Below the pieces are notes generated by a model, which was not told the origin of the DNA, searched no databases, and saw only the letters and a list, made by a program, of their open reading frames with translations. Positions 45,825 through 54,909 of a stretch of 64,000 nt of DNA are shown here, piece after piece. Source of the DNA: Nocardioides sp. B-3 (GTDB taxonomy: Bacteria > Actinomycetota > Actinomycetes > Propionibacteriales > Nocardioidaceae); contig NZ_CP087968.1 in assembly GCF_024703895.1 (NCBI RefSeq), forward strand, positions 3,472,001 to 3,536,000, given 5' to 3'. The position numbers were made by a program, and so were the translations under genes. The stretch's first letter is position 1, and the number at the start of each line of letters is the position of its first letter.

Positions 45825-46612
45825 TGAGCTCCGTCCAGCCGCTGCGCCCGGCCCAAGAGCCCTCGGGGTCCTCGTCCATCGCAACTACGTCGTCTACCGC
45901 CGGGCGTGGAAGCTCTTCCTCACCGGCTTCCTCGAGCCGGTGTTCTACCTGTTCTCCATCGGCATCGGCGTCGGCCAGCTGATCGAAGGCTTCGAGGTCA
46001 ACGGGCAGTCGATCCCCTACGCCGAGTTCGTGGCGCCCGGGATGCTTGCCGTCAGCGCCTTCAACGGCGCGCTGCTCGACTCGACGTACAACGTCTTCTT
46101 CAAGCTCAAGTACGACAAGCTCTACGACCAGATGCTCGCCACCCCGCTGACCACCAGCGACATCGCCCGCGGCGAGATCGCTCCGGGGCCAGCTCCGCGG
46201 TGCGTCCTACTCCGCGGCGTTCCTGCTGGTGATGTGGGCGATGGGGATGCTGCACTCGTGGACCGCGGTCCCGGCGCTGCCGGCCGCGCTGCTGATCGGC
46301 TTCGCGTTCAGTGCCGTGTGCATGGCCCTGACGACCCGGATGACCAGCTGGCAGGACTTCGACAAGATCACCCTGATCCAGATGCCGCTCTTCCTGTTCT
46401 CGGCCACGTTCTTCCCCATCACGGCGTACGACGGGTGGTTGCGGTGGGTGGTCGAGGCGACCCCGCTCTACCGCGGCGTCGTGCTGTGCCGCGAGCTGAC
46501 GCTCGGCCGGGTCGGCTGGGAGAGCCCGGTCTCAGTGGTCTACCTCGTGGCGATGGGCCTGATCGGCCTCGCGATCGTGCGGCGCCGGCTCGACAAGCTG
46601 CTGCTCACCTGA
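45824..46612 (+). CDS. ABC-2 permease, second subunit
   Basis: About 262 aa, homologous in layout to the preceding permease: FLEPVFYLFSIGIGVGQLI, EFVAPGMLAVSAFNGALLDST and PLFLFSATFFPITAYDGWL. Breaks near 45870 and 46190; at the latter CCTGG appears as CTCCGG and restoring it gives EIAWGQLRGASYSAAF. ATG overlaps the upstream stop. Confidence 0.9.
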
Positions 46613-46654
46613 GATCGGCGCCGAACACCGCGGCCAACGCGCCGATCGCCGCCC

Positions 46655-47578
46655 TCATCTCGGGATCACTGCGTATTGCGCGGAGATCCCGGCGACAGCC
46701 AGCACCGCTCCTACGGCAAGCAGTCGGCGGCGCCATCTGCCGGTGAAGACCAGCGACAGGAAGAGGCAGGCGAGACCGAGCAGCCACAGGTCGTGCCACC
46801 CAGCCAGAGCGCTGGAGACAAACTGTCGACCCCAGTAGTCCCGGAACTCACCCGGCGAGGAGAGCAGCCACTCGGCCGGCAGGGTGAGGGGGTCCGTGTT
46901 CTCGTGTGCAACCCGGACGTTCACCGGCTGCACCTGCACGATCGAGAAGGGCACGATCGCCGGCGCCCGGAACATCCAGTAGACGAACATGGGCGGAAAC
47001 CAACCGGCGAAGAGGACCAACCCCGCCGTGACCCGGGACGCGAATCGTCGCCCGGCCGCAGCCCCAGTGGCGATCGCAAGCACCGCCAGCGCAACGTGTT
47101 GGAGCAGCTCTCCCACCGAGAACCGAGCGTGCAGGGTCCGGCCGGGTTCGTCGCCGAGATCCAGCCCGCCGACGCCTGCGACGTAGCCGGCCACTCCGAC
47201 CGTCATGAGGCCGACGATGGCGACCAGCACGAGCGCGCCGAGCAGGCTGCCGGCCGCACGCGTGGACGATTCGGTCGGTGCCTCGATGCCGACCGGGTGG
47301 CGTTCGCGATGGAAGGCCTCGGCGACCATCAGGGCGATTGTCAGGATCAGCGGGAACATGACCACCGGTCCGGAGGAGTACTCAGCGCCGTTCCAGTCGC
47401 CGTCGAGATTCGAGGAGCGGAGGACCTCTGCACCCAGCAGGGCCGAGGCCGGGATGCTGATGGGGAGCAGCGGGCGGCGAAGCAGGCGACGCGCTTCGGT
47501 GCCGGCCGGGGCTCGCACGACGTCTCGTTGCGTGGTCGTTCTTGGTGCGACCAATCGCGAGCCTGTCTTGGGGCTCAT
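46655..47578 (-). CDS. Polytopic membrane protein, ABC-2 permease-like
   Basis: About 307 aa starting MSPKTGSRLVAPR, with six hydrophobic segments (MFPLILTIALMVAEAF, LLGALVLVAIVGLMTVGVAGYVAG, LWLLGLACLFLSLVF and others). Last gene of the sigma/anti-sigma/ABC operon; its start overlaps the preceding stop. Likely a pore subunit for the ATPase at 48051-48925. Confidence 0.75.
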   Translation of the reverse strand: MSPKTGSRLVAPRTTTQRDVVRAPAGTEARRLLRRPLLPISIPASALLGAEVLRSSNLDGDWNGAEYSSGPVVMFPLILTIALMVAEAFHRERHPVGIEAPTESSTRAAGSLLGALVLVAIVGLMTVGVAGYVAGVGGLDLGDEPGRTLHARFSVGELLQHVALAVLAIATGAAAGRRFASRVTAGLVLFAGWFPPMFVYWMFRAPAIVPFSIVQVQPVNVRVAHENTDPLTLPAEWLLSSPGEFRDYWGRQFVSSALAGWHDLWLLGLACLFLSLVFTGRWRRRLLAVGAVLAVAGISAQYAVIPR

Positions 47579-48054
47579 GGCCGCCTCCCGAGCCCGATGG
47601 CCACGAGCGCGACTGCGCTCACTGCGAGCGGGTCGGTGTACCACCAGCCGGTGATGCCGTCGACGGCGACTCCGAGCACGCTGCCGAGCACCGGGTCGAG
47701 GAACACCCACGTCACAGGCAGTGCAGCCATCTCCGACCGTCCGGGCAGGAGGGCGGTCACGGCGACGAGCGCGGCGGTCGCCGGTGTCGCCACCAGCACG
47801 ACCCGCAGAAGGCCTCGGGCAAGTGCGGACACCGGCGTTGGTGCCGGGAGTCGCTCCGCGGGGTCGTGCGTGGCATCGAGTGCAACGGCCGAGAGCGTCG
47901 CCACGGCCAGCATCCCCGGGGACGTGGGTCGTCCATCGATCAGACGGCTGATGCCGGCGACCGGGAGCAGGGCCGTCGTGACGACCACCAAGGGACCCCA
48001 CGCCACTGCGCGTGCCGTGGGCGGCACGGAGAGCGCGAGAGCCGGCCAGCTCAA
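47575..48054 (-). CDS. Membrane protein of the same operon
   Basis: 159 aa, four to five hydrophobic segments (AVAWGPLVVVTTALLPVAGI, VVLVATPATAALVAVTALLPG, AVSAVALVAIGLG). The TTG start at 48054 overlaps the ATPase stop (TTGA), so translational coupling is likely. No family motif; role inferred from position. Confidence 0.65.
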   Translation of the reverse strand: MSWPALALSVPPTARAVAWGPLVVVTTALLPVAGISRLIDGRPTSPGMLAVATLSAVALDATHDPAERLPAPTPVSALARGLLRVVLVATPATAALVAVTALLPGRSEMAALPVTWVFLDPVLGSVLGVAVDGITGWWYTDPLAVSAVALVAIGLGRRP

Positions 48055-48925
48055 CGCCGCCCTCGCGACACGAGGAGGTAGCCGTCATCGAGTGTCGGCT
48101 CCCGGGACCGGGGCGCCTGACGGAGGTTCGCCCGGTGCCTGTGCGCCCCGGTCGCCGTCATCCAGCTGAGCGCGGCGGCGGGGTCGGGGGCGCTCCGACT
48201 CCCAGACGCGTCCGCGCGCGACCTCGCACAGGTCGGCGGGGGTGCCCCGGAAGCGGATGATCCCCTCCCGCATGACCGGGACCTGCTGGCACAGCGCGGC
48301 GACCTCACCGGTGTTGTGGGTGGAGAGGACCACGCCTCCGCGTTGGGCACTTCGGGCCGGGAGCGACCGCAGCTGCAGCCGCTGTTCGGGATCCAGTCCG
48401 GTTGCCGGCTCGTCAAGCACGAGGAGCGCCGGGTCGCCGAGGAGCGCGGTGGCGAGCGCCACGCGCTGGTGCATGCCACCCGACAGCGTGCGGATCTTGC
48501 GGTGCATCAGGTCCCGGAGGCCCACCGCTTCCCGGGACGCGGGTGGCCTCGACGTACCGCCGACGCCGATCGGTGTGCTCCTTGAGCACCGCGACGTAGT
48601 CGATCAGCTCGAGCGGCGTGAAGGCCGGATAGAGCCGGGGACTCTGCGGCAAGAAACCCAGCTGTCGGCGGACAAGCACCCGCTCGCGGGCCAGACGGGG
48701 GTCGAAGCCCAGAAGTCGCAGCTCTCCGGAGTCGGGCGCCGGGACTGTCGCGAGCAACCGCAGCAGGGTCGTCTTGCCGGCGCCGTTGGGACCCGGGACG
48801 CCGATCACGCCGCCCGACAGGTCGAGGGTGACATACCCGACCGCGGTCGTCCGGCCGAAGCGCTTGACGAGCTTGTGCGTCTCGATCACGGCCTCGGTCA
48901 GCACGGGACGTTCGACGAGTGTCAT
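48051..48925 (-). CDS. ABC transporter ATPase
   Basis: About 290 aa: GPNGAGKTTLLRLLA, Q-loop FLPQSPRLYP, LSGGMHQRVALATALL, LLVLDEPATGLDPEQ and STHNTGEVAALC. Breaks near 48535 (CCAGG read as CCCGGG; restoring gives RVQEAVGLRDL), near 48175 and near 48105. As in the other ABC gene, Pro replaces Leu just before the Walker A (GVPGPNG), in CCCGG context. ATG overlaps the stop of the anti-sigma-like gene. Confidence 0.9.
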
Positions 48926-49731
48926 GTCGTCCTCCGGTAGGTGACGCGGTCCCTACGGACCACGGCTGCCAGCAGCGAGAGCGAGGCGATGGCGAGCATG
49001 AGCAGCTGGACGTCGGGCGCCGCAATCCAGTCGGCAGCCAGCGACACCGGCATCTGCCGGGTCGCCCGGGGGAGTGACGCGACGATCGGCCAGCACACGC
49101 CGAGCACACCGGCAACGAGCGTCGGATCGATTCTCGTCGTCCCGGCCGGGAGCACGACGGACGACAGCGCCAGCCCCGGGAGCAACCGGGCGAAGGCGAC
49201 TCCGGCAGGCAGGCGCAGGAGGTAGGCCGCCGGGACCCCGAAGGGGGCGGCGGCAAGCCCGACCAGCAAGGCCCGGCCGGCGACAGTCCGTAGCCCTGCC
49301 ATGGGCGTCGAAAGCGCCAGCTCTCCGGCCGGGTCGGACGACGTGCGATAGGCGGTGGCAACAGCCGCGATCGGCGCGAGCGGAGCCATGGCCAGCAGGA
49401 GCGTCGGCACCGCGGATCCGGTGATGAGTACTGGGAGCAGGGGAACCAAGAACACCAGCGCAATGGCCACCAGCCAAGCAGTCAGCAACGGCCGCGTCCG
49501 AGAGCGTGATCCGGGGCAGCGCGGTGGTCCGTGGCACGTCGATCAGCTCCGTCAGCTGCGTCCACCGGCGGGCAGTGTCGGCGGAGACCGTCGTTCCGCC
49601 GATGGATGCCGAGTCGTGCTGACACCGGGCGCAGGCCAGCAGATGGGCCTCGACTGACGCAGTGACGGCGGGGTCGGCGGCGCCGTCCTGATAGGTCTCG
49701 AGGTCCTCGCCGGTTGCGTGCCGGTGTTCAC
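48922..49731 (-). CDS. Zinc-finger (zf-HC2-like) anti-sigma-type membrane protein
   Basis: N-terminal EAHLLACARCQ matches the H-x3-C-x2-C core of zinc-binding anti-sigma domains, preceded by EDLETYQDGAADPAV. Unlike simple anti-sigma factors the C-terminal half has five or six membrane helices (LTAWLVAIALVFLVPLLPVLI, LLLAMAPLAPIAAVATAY, LLMLAIASLSLLAAVV). GTG 49731 overlaps the sigma stop; CCAGG read as CCGG near 49705 brings it into frame, and a second break lies near 49505. Probably holds the upstream ECF sigma factor at the membrane. Confidence 0.75.
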
Positions 49732-50270
49732 AACAGTGCCTCCCTCAGCTCGAGACGGGCTCGACTCATCCGGCTCTTCACGGTGCCGCTCGGGATGCCG
49801 AGCAGGGTTGCCGCCTCGCGAGTGGTCAGCCCGTCGAGGACGGTGGCCCGGACGACGGCTCGCAGCTCGGGGGAGAGACGCTCGAACGCGACGCCCACGT
49901 TGCTGTACTGCACGCGGGCGAGCACCTCCTCCTCGGCCGACAGGACCGCCGGAGTGCGCAGGTTGACGAGCCGCTCGAAGACGTTCTTGCGCGGCCTCAG
50001 CCGGTGCAGCAACGAGCGGATCGCGATGCCCCAGAGCCGGGCCCCAACCTCGCCCTCGCCCCGCCAGTGCGCGTCTCGCCACACGGCGAGGAAGGTGTCG
50101 GAGACTGCTTCGTCCACGATCGACGAGTCGCCGCATCGGTGCGCGAGGCGTGCGGCGAGCCGGGGTTCGTGCCGCACGAACAGCTCGTGCAGCGCGCCGC
50201 GGTCCCGCTCGCGGACGCCGCCCACCAACTCGGCGTCACTCGCCGACGCCCAGTCGCTGATCGTCTCCAT
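49728..50270 (-). CDS. ECF-type RNA polymerase sigma factor
   Basis: 180 aa starting METISDWASASDAELVGG. Sigma-2 region: ALHELFVRHEPRLAARLAHR, VDEAVSDTFLAVWRDA. Sigma-4 HTH: LSPELRAVVRATVLDGLTTREAATLLGIPSGTVKSRMSRARLELREALL. Intact. Head of a five-gene minus-strand operon with overlapping stops and starts. A longer start at 50318 is possible. Divergent from the SOD-like gene. Confidence 0.93.
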   Translation of the reverse strand: METISDWASASDAELVGGVRERDRGALHELFVRHEPRLAARLAHRCGDSSIVDEAVSDTFLAVWRDAHWRGEGEVGARLWGIAIRSLLHRLRPRKNVFERLVNLRTPAVLSAEEEVLARVQYSNVGVAFERLSPELRAVVRATVLDGLTTREAATLLGIPSGTVKSRMSRARLELREALL

Positions 50271-50429
50271 GCCCTGCACATCCCTCTGTGCCCCCGACCC
50301 GGCGTGATGGTTCACCATGATCCGCTTCTGCCGTCGCTCCGCGTGGCTGGTCTGGACCGGTCGAACCGTTTGGAGGCCTGCGCGGCACAGCCGGTGAGGC
50401 CCCGCCCGGGACCAGCTTGGAGAGGAACC

Positions 50430-50924
50430 ATGAAGACATCGATGCTCGGGGCCTTGGTCGGAGCCGGCGTGCTCGTGGCCGTGCCGGCGATCGCCGTGGC
50501 GGAACGTGTGCTGGTCGACCACGGCCGGGGACCCACCGCGGTGCACGACGCCGCCTACAGCGACGTCACGACGCAGGTGCACTCTCGGGCTGCCAGTGGT
50601 GGCACGGACGTACGCCTGATGGTGCGCGGCCTGCCGGCGAACCGGTCCTTCGGCGCCCACGTCCACGTCGCGCCCTGCGGCACCGACGCGCTCGCCTCAG
50701 GTGGCCACTACCAGCACGGCGCCGCGGTGACGCTGGCCGAGCGCGAGGTGTGGCTCGACTTCACGACCAACGCCGACGGTGAGGGCGTGGGCACGACGCA
50801 CATCCCTTGGCTGATCGCCGCCGGCACCGCCGGCTCCGTGGTCATCCACGCCAACCCGACCAACACCACGACCGGGGCAGCCGGCGCCAGGTTGGTGTGC
50901 ACGACGGTGCCGTTCGGTCAGTGA
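50430..50924 (+). CDS. Cu/Zn superoxide dismutase-like secreted protein
   Basis: 164 aa with a signal peptide (LGALVGAGVLVAVPAIAVAE). SodC features: copper ligands in GAHVHVAPCG, the following GGHYQHG, a late VVIHANP histidine and GARLVCTTV carrying the second disulfide cysteine and the active-site arginine position. Shorter than classic SodC and the metal-loop spacing differs, so activity is uncertain. AGAGG lies 5 bp upstream of the ATG. Confidence 0.82.
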   Translation: MKTSMLGALVGAGVLVAVPAIAVAERVLVDHGRGPTAVHDAAYSDVTTQVHSRAASGGTDVRLMVRGLPANRSFGAHVHVAPCGTDALASGGHYQHGAAVTLAEREVWLDFTTNADGEGVGTTHIPWLIAAGTAGSVVIHANPTNTTTGAAGARLVCTTVPFGQ

Positions 50925-50925
50925 C

Positions 50926-51062
50926 TCAAAGTCGCTCCTGCATCCGGGTGACGTCGATCCAGCGGTCGTGCTTGTGCCCGACCTCGCGCATCGTGCCGAC
51001 CTCCTCGAACCCGAGGGACCTGTGCAGCGCGAGGCTCGCGGGGTTGGGCATCCGGCGGGGCG
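50926..51062 (-). pseudogene. C-terminal fragment of a GNAT acetyltransferase
   Basis: About 43 codons giving NPASLALHRSLGFEEVGTMREVGHKHDRWIDVTRMQERL-type sequence, split here only for length: NPASLALHRSLGFEEVG then TMREVGHKHDRWIDV. This is the C-terminal end of phosphinothricin-acetyltransferase-like GNAT proteins. No N-terminal acetyl-CoA-binding part is found upstream before the DinB gene, so it is a remnant. Confidence 0.65.
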
Positions 51063-51141
51063 GATCAGCATGGCGCCATCGTGGCGCACCGTGGCAGGAA
51101 CCCGTTCGCATCACTCGCCGTGCGGCTGGGAAGATGGCTTC

Positions 51142-51667
51142 ATGCCTCAGCCGATTGCCCCTGACACCAAGGACTGGACTCGGGTCCTCGAGCAGCCGTG
51201 CGCGGAGTGCGGCTTCGATCCGTCAGCCCAGACGCTGGCTGACCTGCCGGGACTGATCCACGACACCGCGATGGCGTTCTCGCAGGTGGTGCGCCGACCC
51301 GACGTGCGCGAGCGCCCGGCTCCGAAGGTCTGGTCGCCGCTGGAGTACGCCTGCCACGTCCGCGACGTGCACCGGCTCTTCGCCGAGCGCGTGGAGCTGA
51401 TGCTGCGCGAGGACGAGCCGACCTTCGCCAACTGGGACCAGGGACGAGACGGCGATCGCGTCGAAGTACTCCGAGCAGGACCCGCTCGAGGTCGACGTCG
51501 ATCTGATCGAGGCCGCCGGTCACGTCGCCGGGCTCTACTCCACGGTCACCGTCGACACCGCGGGTCGCCGCGGGTTCCGCTCCAACGGCAGCGCCTTCAC
51601 GGTCGAGACGCTCGGGCTCTACCACCTGCACGACGTGGTCCACCACGTCCACGACGTCGGCGTATGA
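51142..51667 (+). CDS. DinB-superfamily protein
   Basis: About 174 aa helical-bundle protein of the DinB/maleylpyruvate-isomerase-like type: WSPLEYACHVRDVHRLFAERV and GLYHLHDVVHHVHDVG supply the three-histidine metal site. One break near 51442 (CCAGG with an extra G; restoring gives NWDQDETAIASKY). Function unknown; members include thiol-dependent transferases. ATGA overlap with the next gene. Confidence 0.85.
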
Positions 51668-52275
51668 GCACGAGCGACACCGTCCGCGCCTACGACCTCG
51701 ATGCGGCCGCCTATGCCGCCAACGGCGCGAGCATGCCCGACTCCGTCCGCCGTGACCTCGAGGCGTTCGCCGAGCGCCTCGGCGCCGGCGCGCGGGTGCT
51801 GGAGATCGGCAGTGGCGGCGGGCGTGACGCGCGGCTGTTGGAGGAGCACGGGTTGCGCGTGCGCCGTACCGACATCACGCCCGGCTTCGTCGCCCTGCTG
51901 CGCGCCGAAGGACACGACGCCGACCTGCTCGACCCGCTCACGGACGACCTGTCAACGCCCGAGGGCCCGTACGCCGCCGTGTGGGCCAACGCCTCGTTGT
52001 TGCACGTCGCCCGGGCCGATCTGCCCGTCGTGCTCGCCCGACTGGCCGCGGTCGTCCGACCCGACGGACTGCTCCGGATCTCCGTCAAGGCGGGCGACGG
52101 GGAGGGCTGGTCCACGCACGGCTCGATCGGCAACCCGCGGCACTTCACCTACTGGCGTGCCGACCCGCTGCGCAACGTCGTCGCCGGGGCCGGCTGGCGC
52201 GACGTCGAGATCACCCACGAGCCGGGCACGAAGAACGCCGAGTCGTGGCTCGAGGTCTCGGCGGTGCGGGCATGA
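51664..52275 (+). CDS. SAM-dependent methyltransferase
   Basis: 203 aa, intact: motif I RVLEIGSGGGRDARLLEEHG, then VWANASLLHVARADLPVVLARLA. Small-molecule class I methyltransferase, acceptor unknown. Overlaps genes on both sides by 4 bp. Confidence 0.9.
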   Translation: MSTSDTVRAYDLDAAAYAANGASMPDSVRRDLEAFAERLGAGARVLEIGSGGGRDARLLEEHGLRVRRTDITPGFVALLRAEGHDADLLDPLTDDLSTPEGPYAAVWANASLLHVARADLPVVLARLAAVVRPDGLLRISVKAGDGEGWSTHGSIGNPRHFTYWRADPLRNVVAGAGWRDVEITHEPGTKNAESWLEVSAVRA

Positions 52276-52466
52276 GGCACACGGAGTTCTGGGACCGGCT
52301 CGATCACGTGCTCGGTCGGGCGTCGTCGCGGACCCGGGCCGAGCTGTTCGTCATCGGCGAGCTCGGCAGCCGGACCGCGGTCGAGGCGCTCGACGCGGGC
52401 GTGGCTCCCAAGCAGGTGTGGGCCGCCGTGTGGCGCGTGCTCGAGCTGCCCGAGACGCAGCGCTGA
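52272..52466 (+). CDS. DUF3046 protein
   Basis: 64 aa: MRHTEFWDRLDHVLG, ELGSRTAVEALDAG, VWAAVWRVLELPETQR. Matches the small actinobacterial DUF3046 family, usually found beside recA/recX; no recA is visible in this window. Function unknown. Confidence 0.85.
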   Translation: MRHTEFWDRLDHVLGRASSRTRAELFVIGELGSRTAVEALDAGVAPKQVWAAVWRVLELPETQR

Positions 52467-52550
52467 CGCACGACGAGGCGATCCTTACGGAACGGTGACG
52501 GGAGATTGCGCGCCGTTCCCACGGGGGTGCCCGCTGGCTAGCGTGACCGG

Positions 52551-53066
52551 ATGAGCACTTCGAGGGTCCGCTGGGCAGCACTCGTGGCCATGGTCGTCGT
52601 CGCGGCCGTGGCATTGTGGGCGTTCGAGCCCCGGCGGCTCGCGACGAGCAGCACGATCGAAGAGTCGGCCCCGGCGAGCCGAGAGACCACCCCCGCGACG
52701 CAGGCAGCGACGCCGACGCCCACGGACACGGTCCCGGCGACCGGCAAGTTCGAAGACGCCGAGCACGCAACCTCCGGTCGGGTGCGGCTGATCGAGCTCG
52801 CCGACGGCCGCCGGTTCGTGCGCCTCGAGGGGCTGTCGAGCTCCGACGGGCCCGACCTGCACGTCTGGCTCAGCGACCGGCCCAGTGGCGGTGACTGGGG
52901 TTCCTACGACGACGGCCGCCACGTCGCGCTCGGCGACCTGAAGGCCACCCACGGCAACCAGAACTACGCGATCCCAGCGGACGTCGACCTCGATGGGCTC
53001 ACGTCCGTCGTCATCTGGTGCGACCGCTTCAACGTCGCCTTCGGCACCGCGCCGGTCGCCGCATGA
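52551..53066 (+). CDS. DM13-domain membrane-anchored or secreted protein
   Basis: 171 aa, intact. An N-terminal hydrophobic anchor (WAALVAMVVVAAVALWAF) and a Thr/Pro/Ala linker precede a DM13 domain (FEDAEHATSGRVRLIELADG, LHVWLSD, LGDLKATHGNQNYAIPADVD, VVIWCDRFNVAFGTA) with the conserved cysteine. DM13 domains are proposed to bind a redox cofactor at the cell surface. Stop overlaps the MTA phosphorylase start. Confidence 0.87.
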   Translation: MSTSRVRWAALVAMVVVAAVALWAFEPRRLATSSTIEESAPASRETTPATQAATPTPTDTVPATGKFEDAEHATSGRVRLIELADGRRFVRLEGLSSSDGPDLHVWLSDRPSGGDWGSYDDGRHVALGDLKATHGNQNYAIPADVDLDGLTSVVIWCDRFNVAFGTAPVAA

Positions 53067-53854
53067 GGGCCCGCGCCGAGGTCGGTGTCATCGGCGGCAG
53101 CGGCTTCTACTCCCTGTTCGCCGACGCCGAGCGGATCGACGTCTCCACGCCGTACGGCGAACCGTCGGCGCCGCTCACGATCGGCACGCTTGCCGGGCGG
53201 AGCGTGGCGTTCCTGCCGCGGCACGGCGAGCACCACGAGCACCCACCGCACGCCATCAACTACCGCGCCAACCTGTGGGCGCTGCGCAGCGTCGGTGTGC
53301 GACAGGTCCCGGCTCCCTGCGCCGTCGGCAGCCTCCGACCCGACCTCGGTCCGGGCAGCATCGTGGTGCCCGACCAGCTCGTCGACCGCACGTCTGGCCG
53401 GACGCAGACCTACGTCTCGACGGGGGCGGTCCATGTGCCCTTCGCCGATCCCTATTGCGCGAGCTTGGCGGTCACCCTCGCGCAGGCCGATCCGGCACTC
53501 GTCAGCGGCGGCACGATGGTCGTGGTCGAGGGACCGCGCTTCTCCACCGGGGCCGAGTCGGTGCACTACGCCGCGCAGGGCTGGGACCTCGTCAACATGA
53601 CCGGGCACCCGGAGGCGGTGCTCGCCCGAGAGCTGCGGATGTGCCTCTCCGCCATCGCGCTGGTCACCGACCTCGACGCCGGGCTCGAGGCGGGAGCCGG
53701 GGTGTCGCAGCAGGAGGTGTTCGAGATGTTCGCCGCCAACCTCGACCGGCTCCGCGACCTGCTGGGCGCCGCCGTGCCGGCGCTGCCCGCCGCCGACGGC
53801 TGCGTGTGCTCCGCGTGGGCCGACGGTATCGACCTGACCTACGACGTCCCGTGA
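53063..53854 (+). CDS. S-methyl-5'-thioadenosine phosphorylase
   Basis: 263 aa, intact PNP/MTAP family: GVIGGSGFY, phosphate-binding RHGEHHEHPPHAINYRANLWAL, VVEGPRFSTGAES and NMTGHPEAVLARE. Splits methylthioadenosine (or a related purine nucleoside) for methionine and purine salvage. NMTGHPE differs from the commoner NMTxxPE arrangement in the substrate pocket, so purine nucleoside specificity should not be assumed. Overlaps both neighbours. Confidence 0.9.
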   Translation: MRARAEVGVIGGSGFYSLFADAERIDVSTPYGEPSAPLTIGTLAGRSVAFLPRHGEHHEHPPHAINYRANLWALRSVGVRQVPAPCAVGSLRPDLGPGSIVVPDQLVDRTSGRTQTYVSTGAVHVPFADPYCASLAVTLAQADPALVSGGTMVVVEGPRFSTGAESVHYAAQGWDLVNMTGHPEAVLARELRMCLSAIALVTDLDAGLEAGAGVSQQEVFEMFAANLDRLRDLLGAAVPALPAADGCVCSAWADGIDLTYDVP

Positions 53855-54892
53855 GGGTGCTGCTGACCGGCTCGGCCGGCTTCATCGGCGGCGCCATCGC
53901 CCGCCGGCTCGCGACCGACGGACACGAGGTCGTCGGGGTCGACCTGATGCTGTCGCAGGCCCACGGCGCGGTGGAGGCGCCTCCCGGCACGCAGCGGCTG
54001 GACGTGCGCGACGCCCCCCGACTGGGTCGACCTGCTCCGCGGCATCGACGTCGTCTGCCACCGGGCCGCGATGGTGGGAGCCGGCACGGACGCGGCCGAC
54101 CTGCCGACGTACGCCATGCACAACGACCTCGGGACGGCCGCGCTCCTCGCTGCGATGCACAGCGCGGGGGTGCGACGCCTAGTCCCGGCCAGCTCGATGG
54201 TCGTGTACGGCGAGGGGCGCTACGCGTGCTCCGAGCACGGGCGCCGAGCCCCACCGCCGAGACGTGAGGACGACCTCCGCGCGGGGTCGTTCGAGAACCG
54301 GTGCGCCGTCTGCGGCAGCGATCTCTCGTGGCGGCCGGTCCCCGAGGACGCGCCGCTGGACCCGCGCAGCAGCTATGCGGCCAGCAAGGTCGCGCAGGAG
54401 CACTACGCGTCCGCGTGGGCCCGGCAGGCGGGCGGTCGCGTGGTGGCGCTGAGGTATCACAACGTCTACGGCCCCGGGATGCCGCGCGACACCCCCTATT
54501 CCGGTGTTGCGGCGATGTTCCGCTCGTCGCTCGAGCGCGGCGAGCCGCCGCAGGTCTACGAGGACGGTGGCCAGCTGCGCGACTTCGTGCACGTCGACGA
54601 CGTGGCCCGCGCCAACGCGCTGGCGCTCGGCGCGACCGGTGACGGGCCGGCGAGCCTCGTGGCCTACAACGTCTGCTCCGGCACGCCCGTCACGATCGGC
54701 GAGGTCGCCGGGCTCGTTGCTCGCGGATCCGGCTCGGAGCTGGTGCCCGACGTCACCGGCGGCTATCGCCCGGGCGACGTCCGGCACGTCGTGGCGTCTC
54801 CCTTGCGCGCGCTCCACGAGCTGGGATTCCGGGCATCGATCAGCCCCGAGGTCGGGTTGCCGCAGTTCGCGACCGCGCCGTTGCGTGCCTGA
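53851..54892 (+). CDS. NAD-dependent sugar epimerase/dehydratase with Cys/His insert
   Basis: About 347 aa extended SDR. GTG overlaps the previous stop (GTGA). Rossmann motif LLTGSAGFIGGAIARRL, catalytic YAASK, PASSMVVYGEG, RYHNVYGPGMPRDTPYSGVAAMF. Between the SSMVVYG strand and the YxxxK helix is a ~40-residue insert with CSEH and CAVC pairs, suggesting a zinc site. One break near 54015 in a run of Cs. Substrate unknown, nucleotide-sugar likely. Confidence 0.88.
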
Positions 54893-54909
54893 TGTCGCGA
54901 CCGTCAGTG

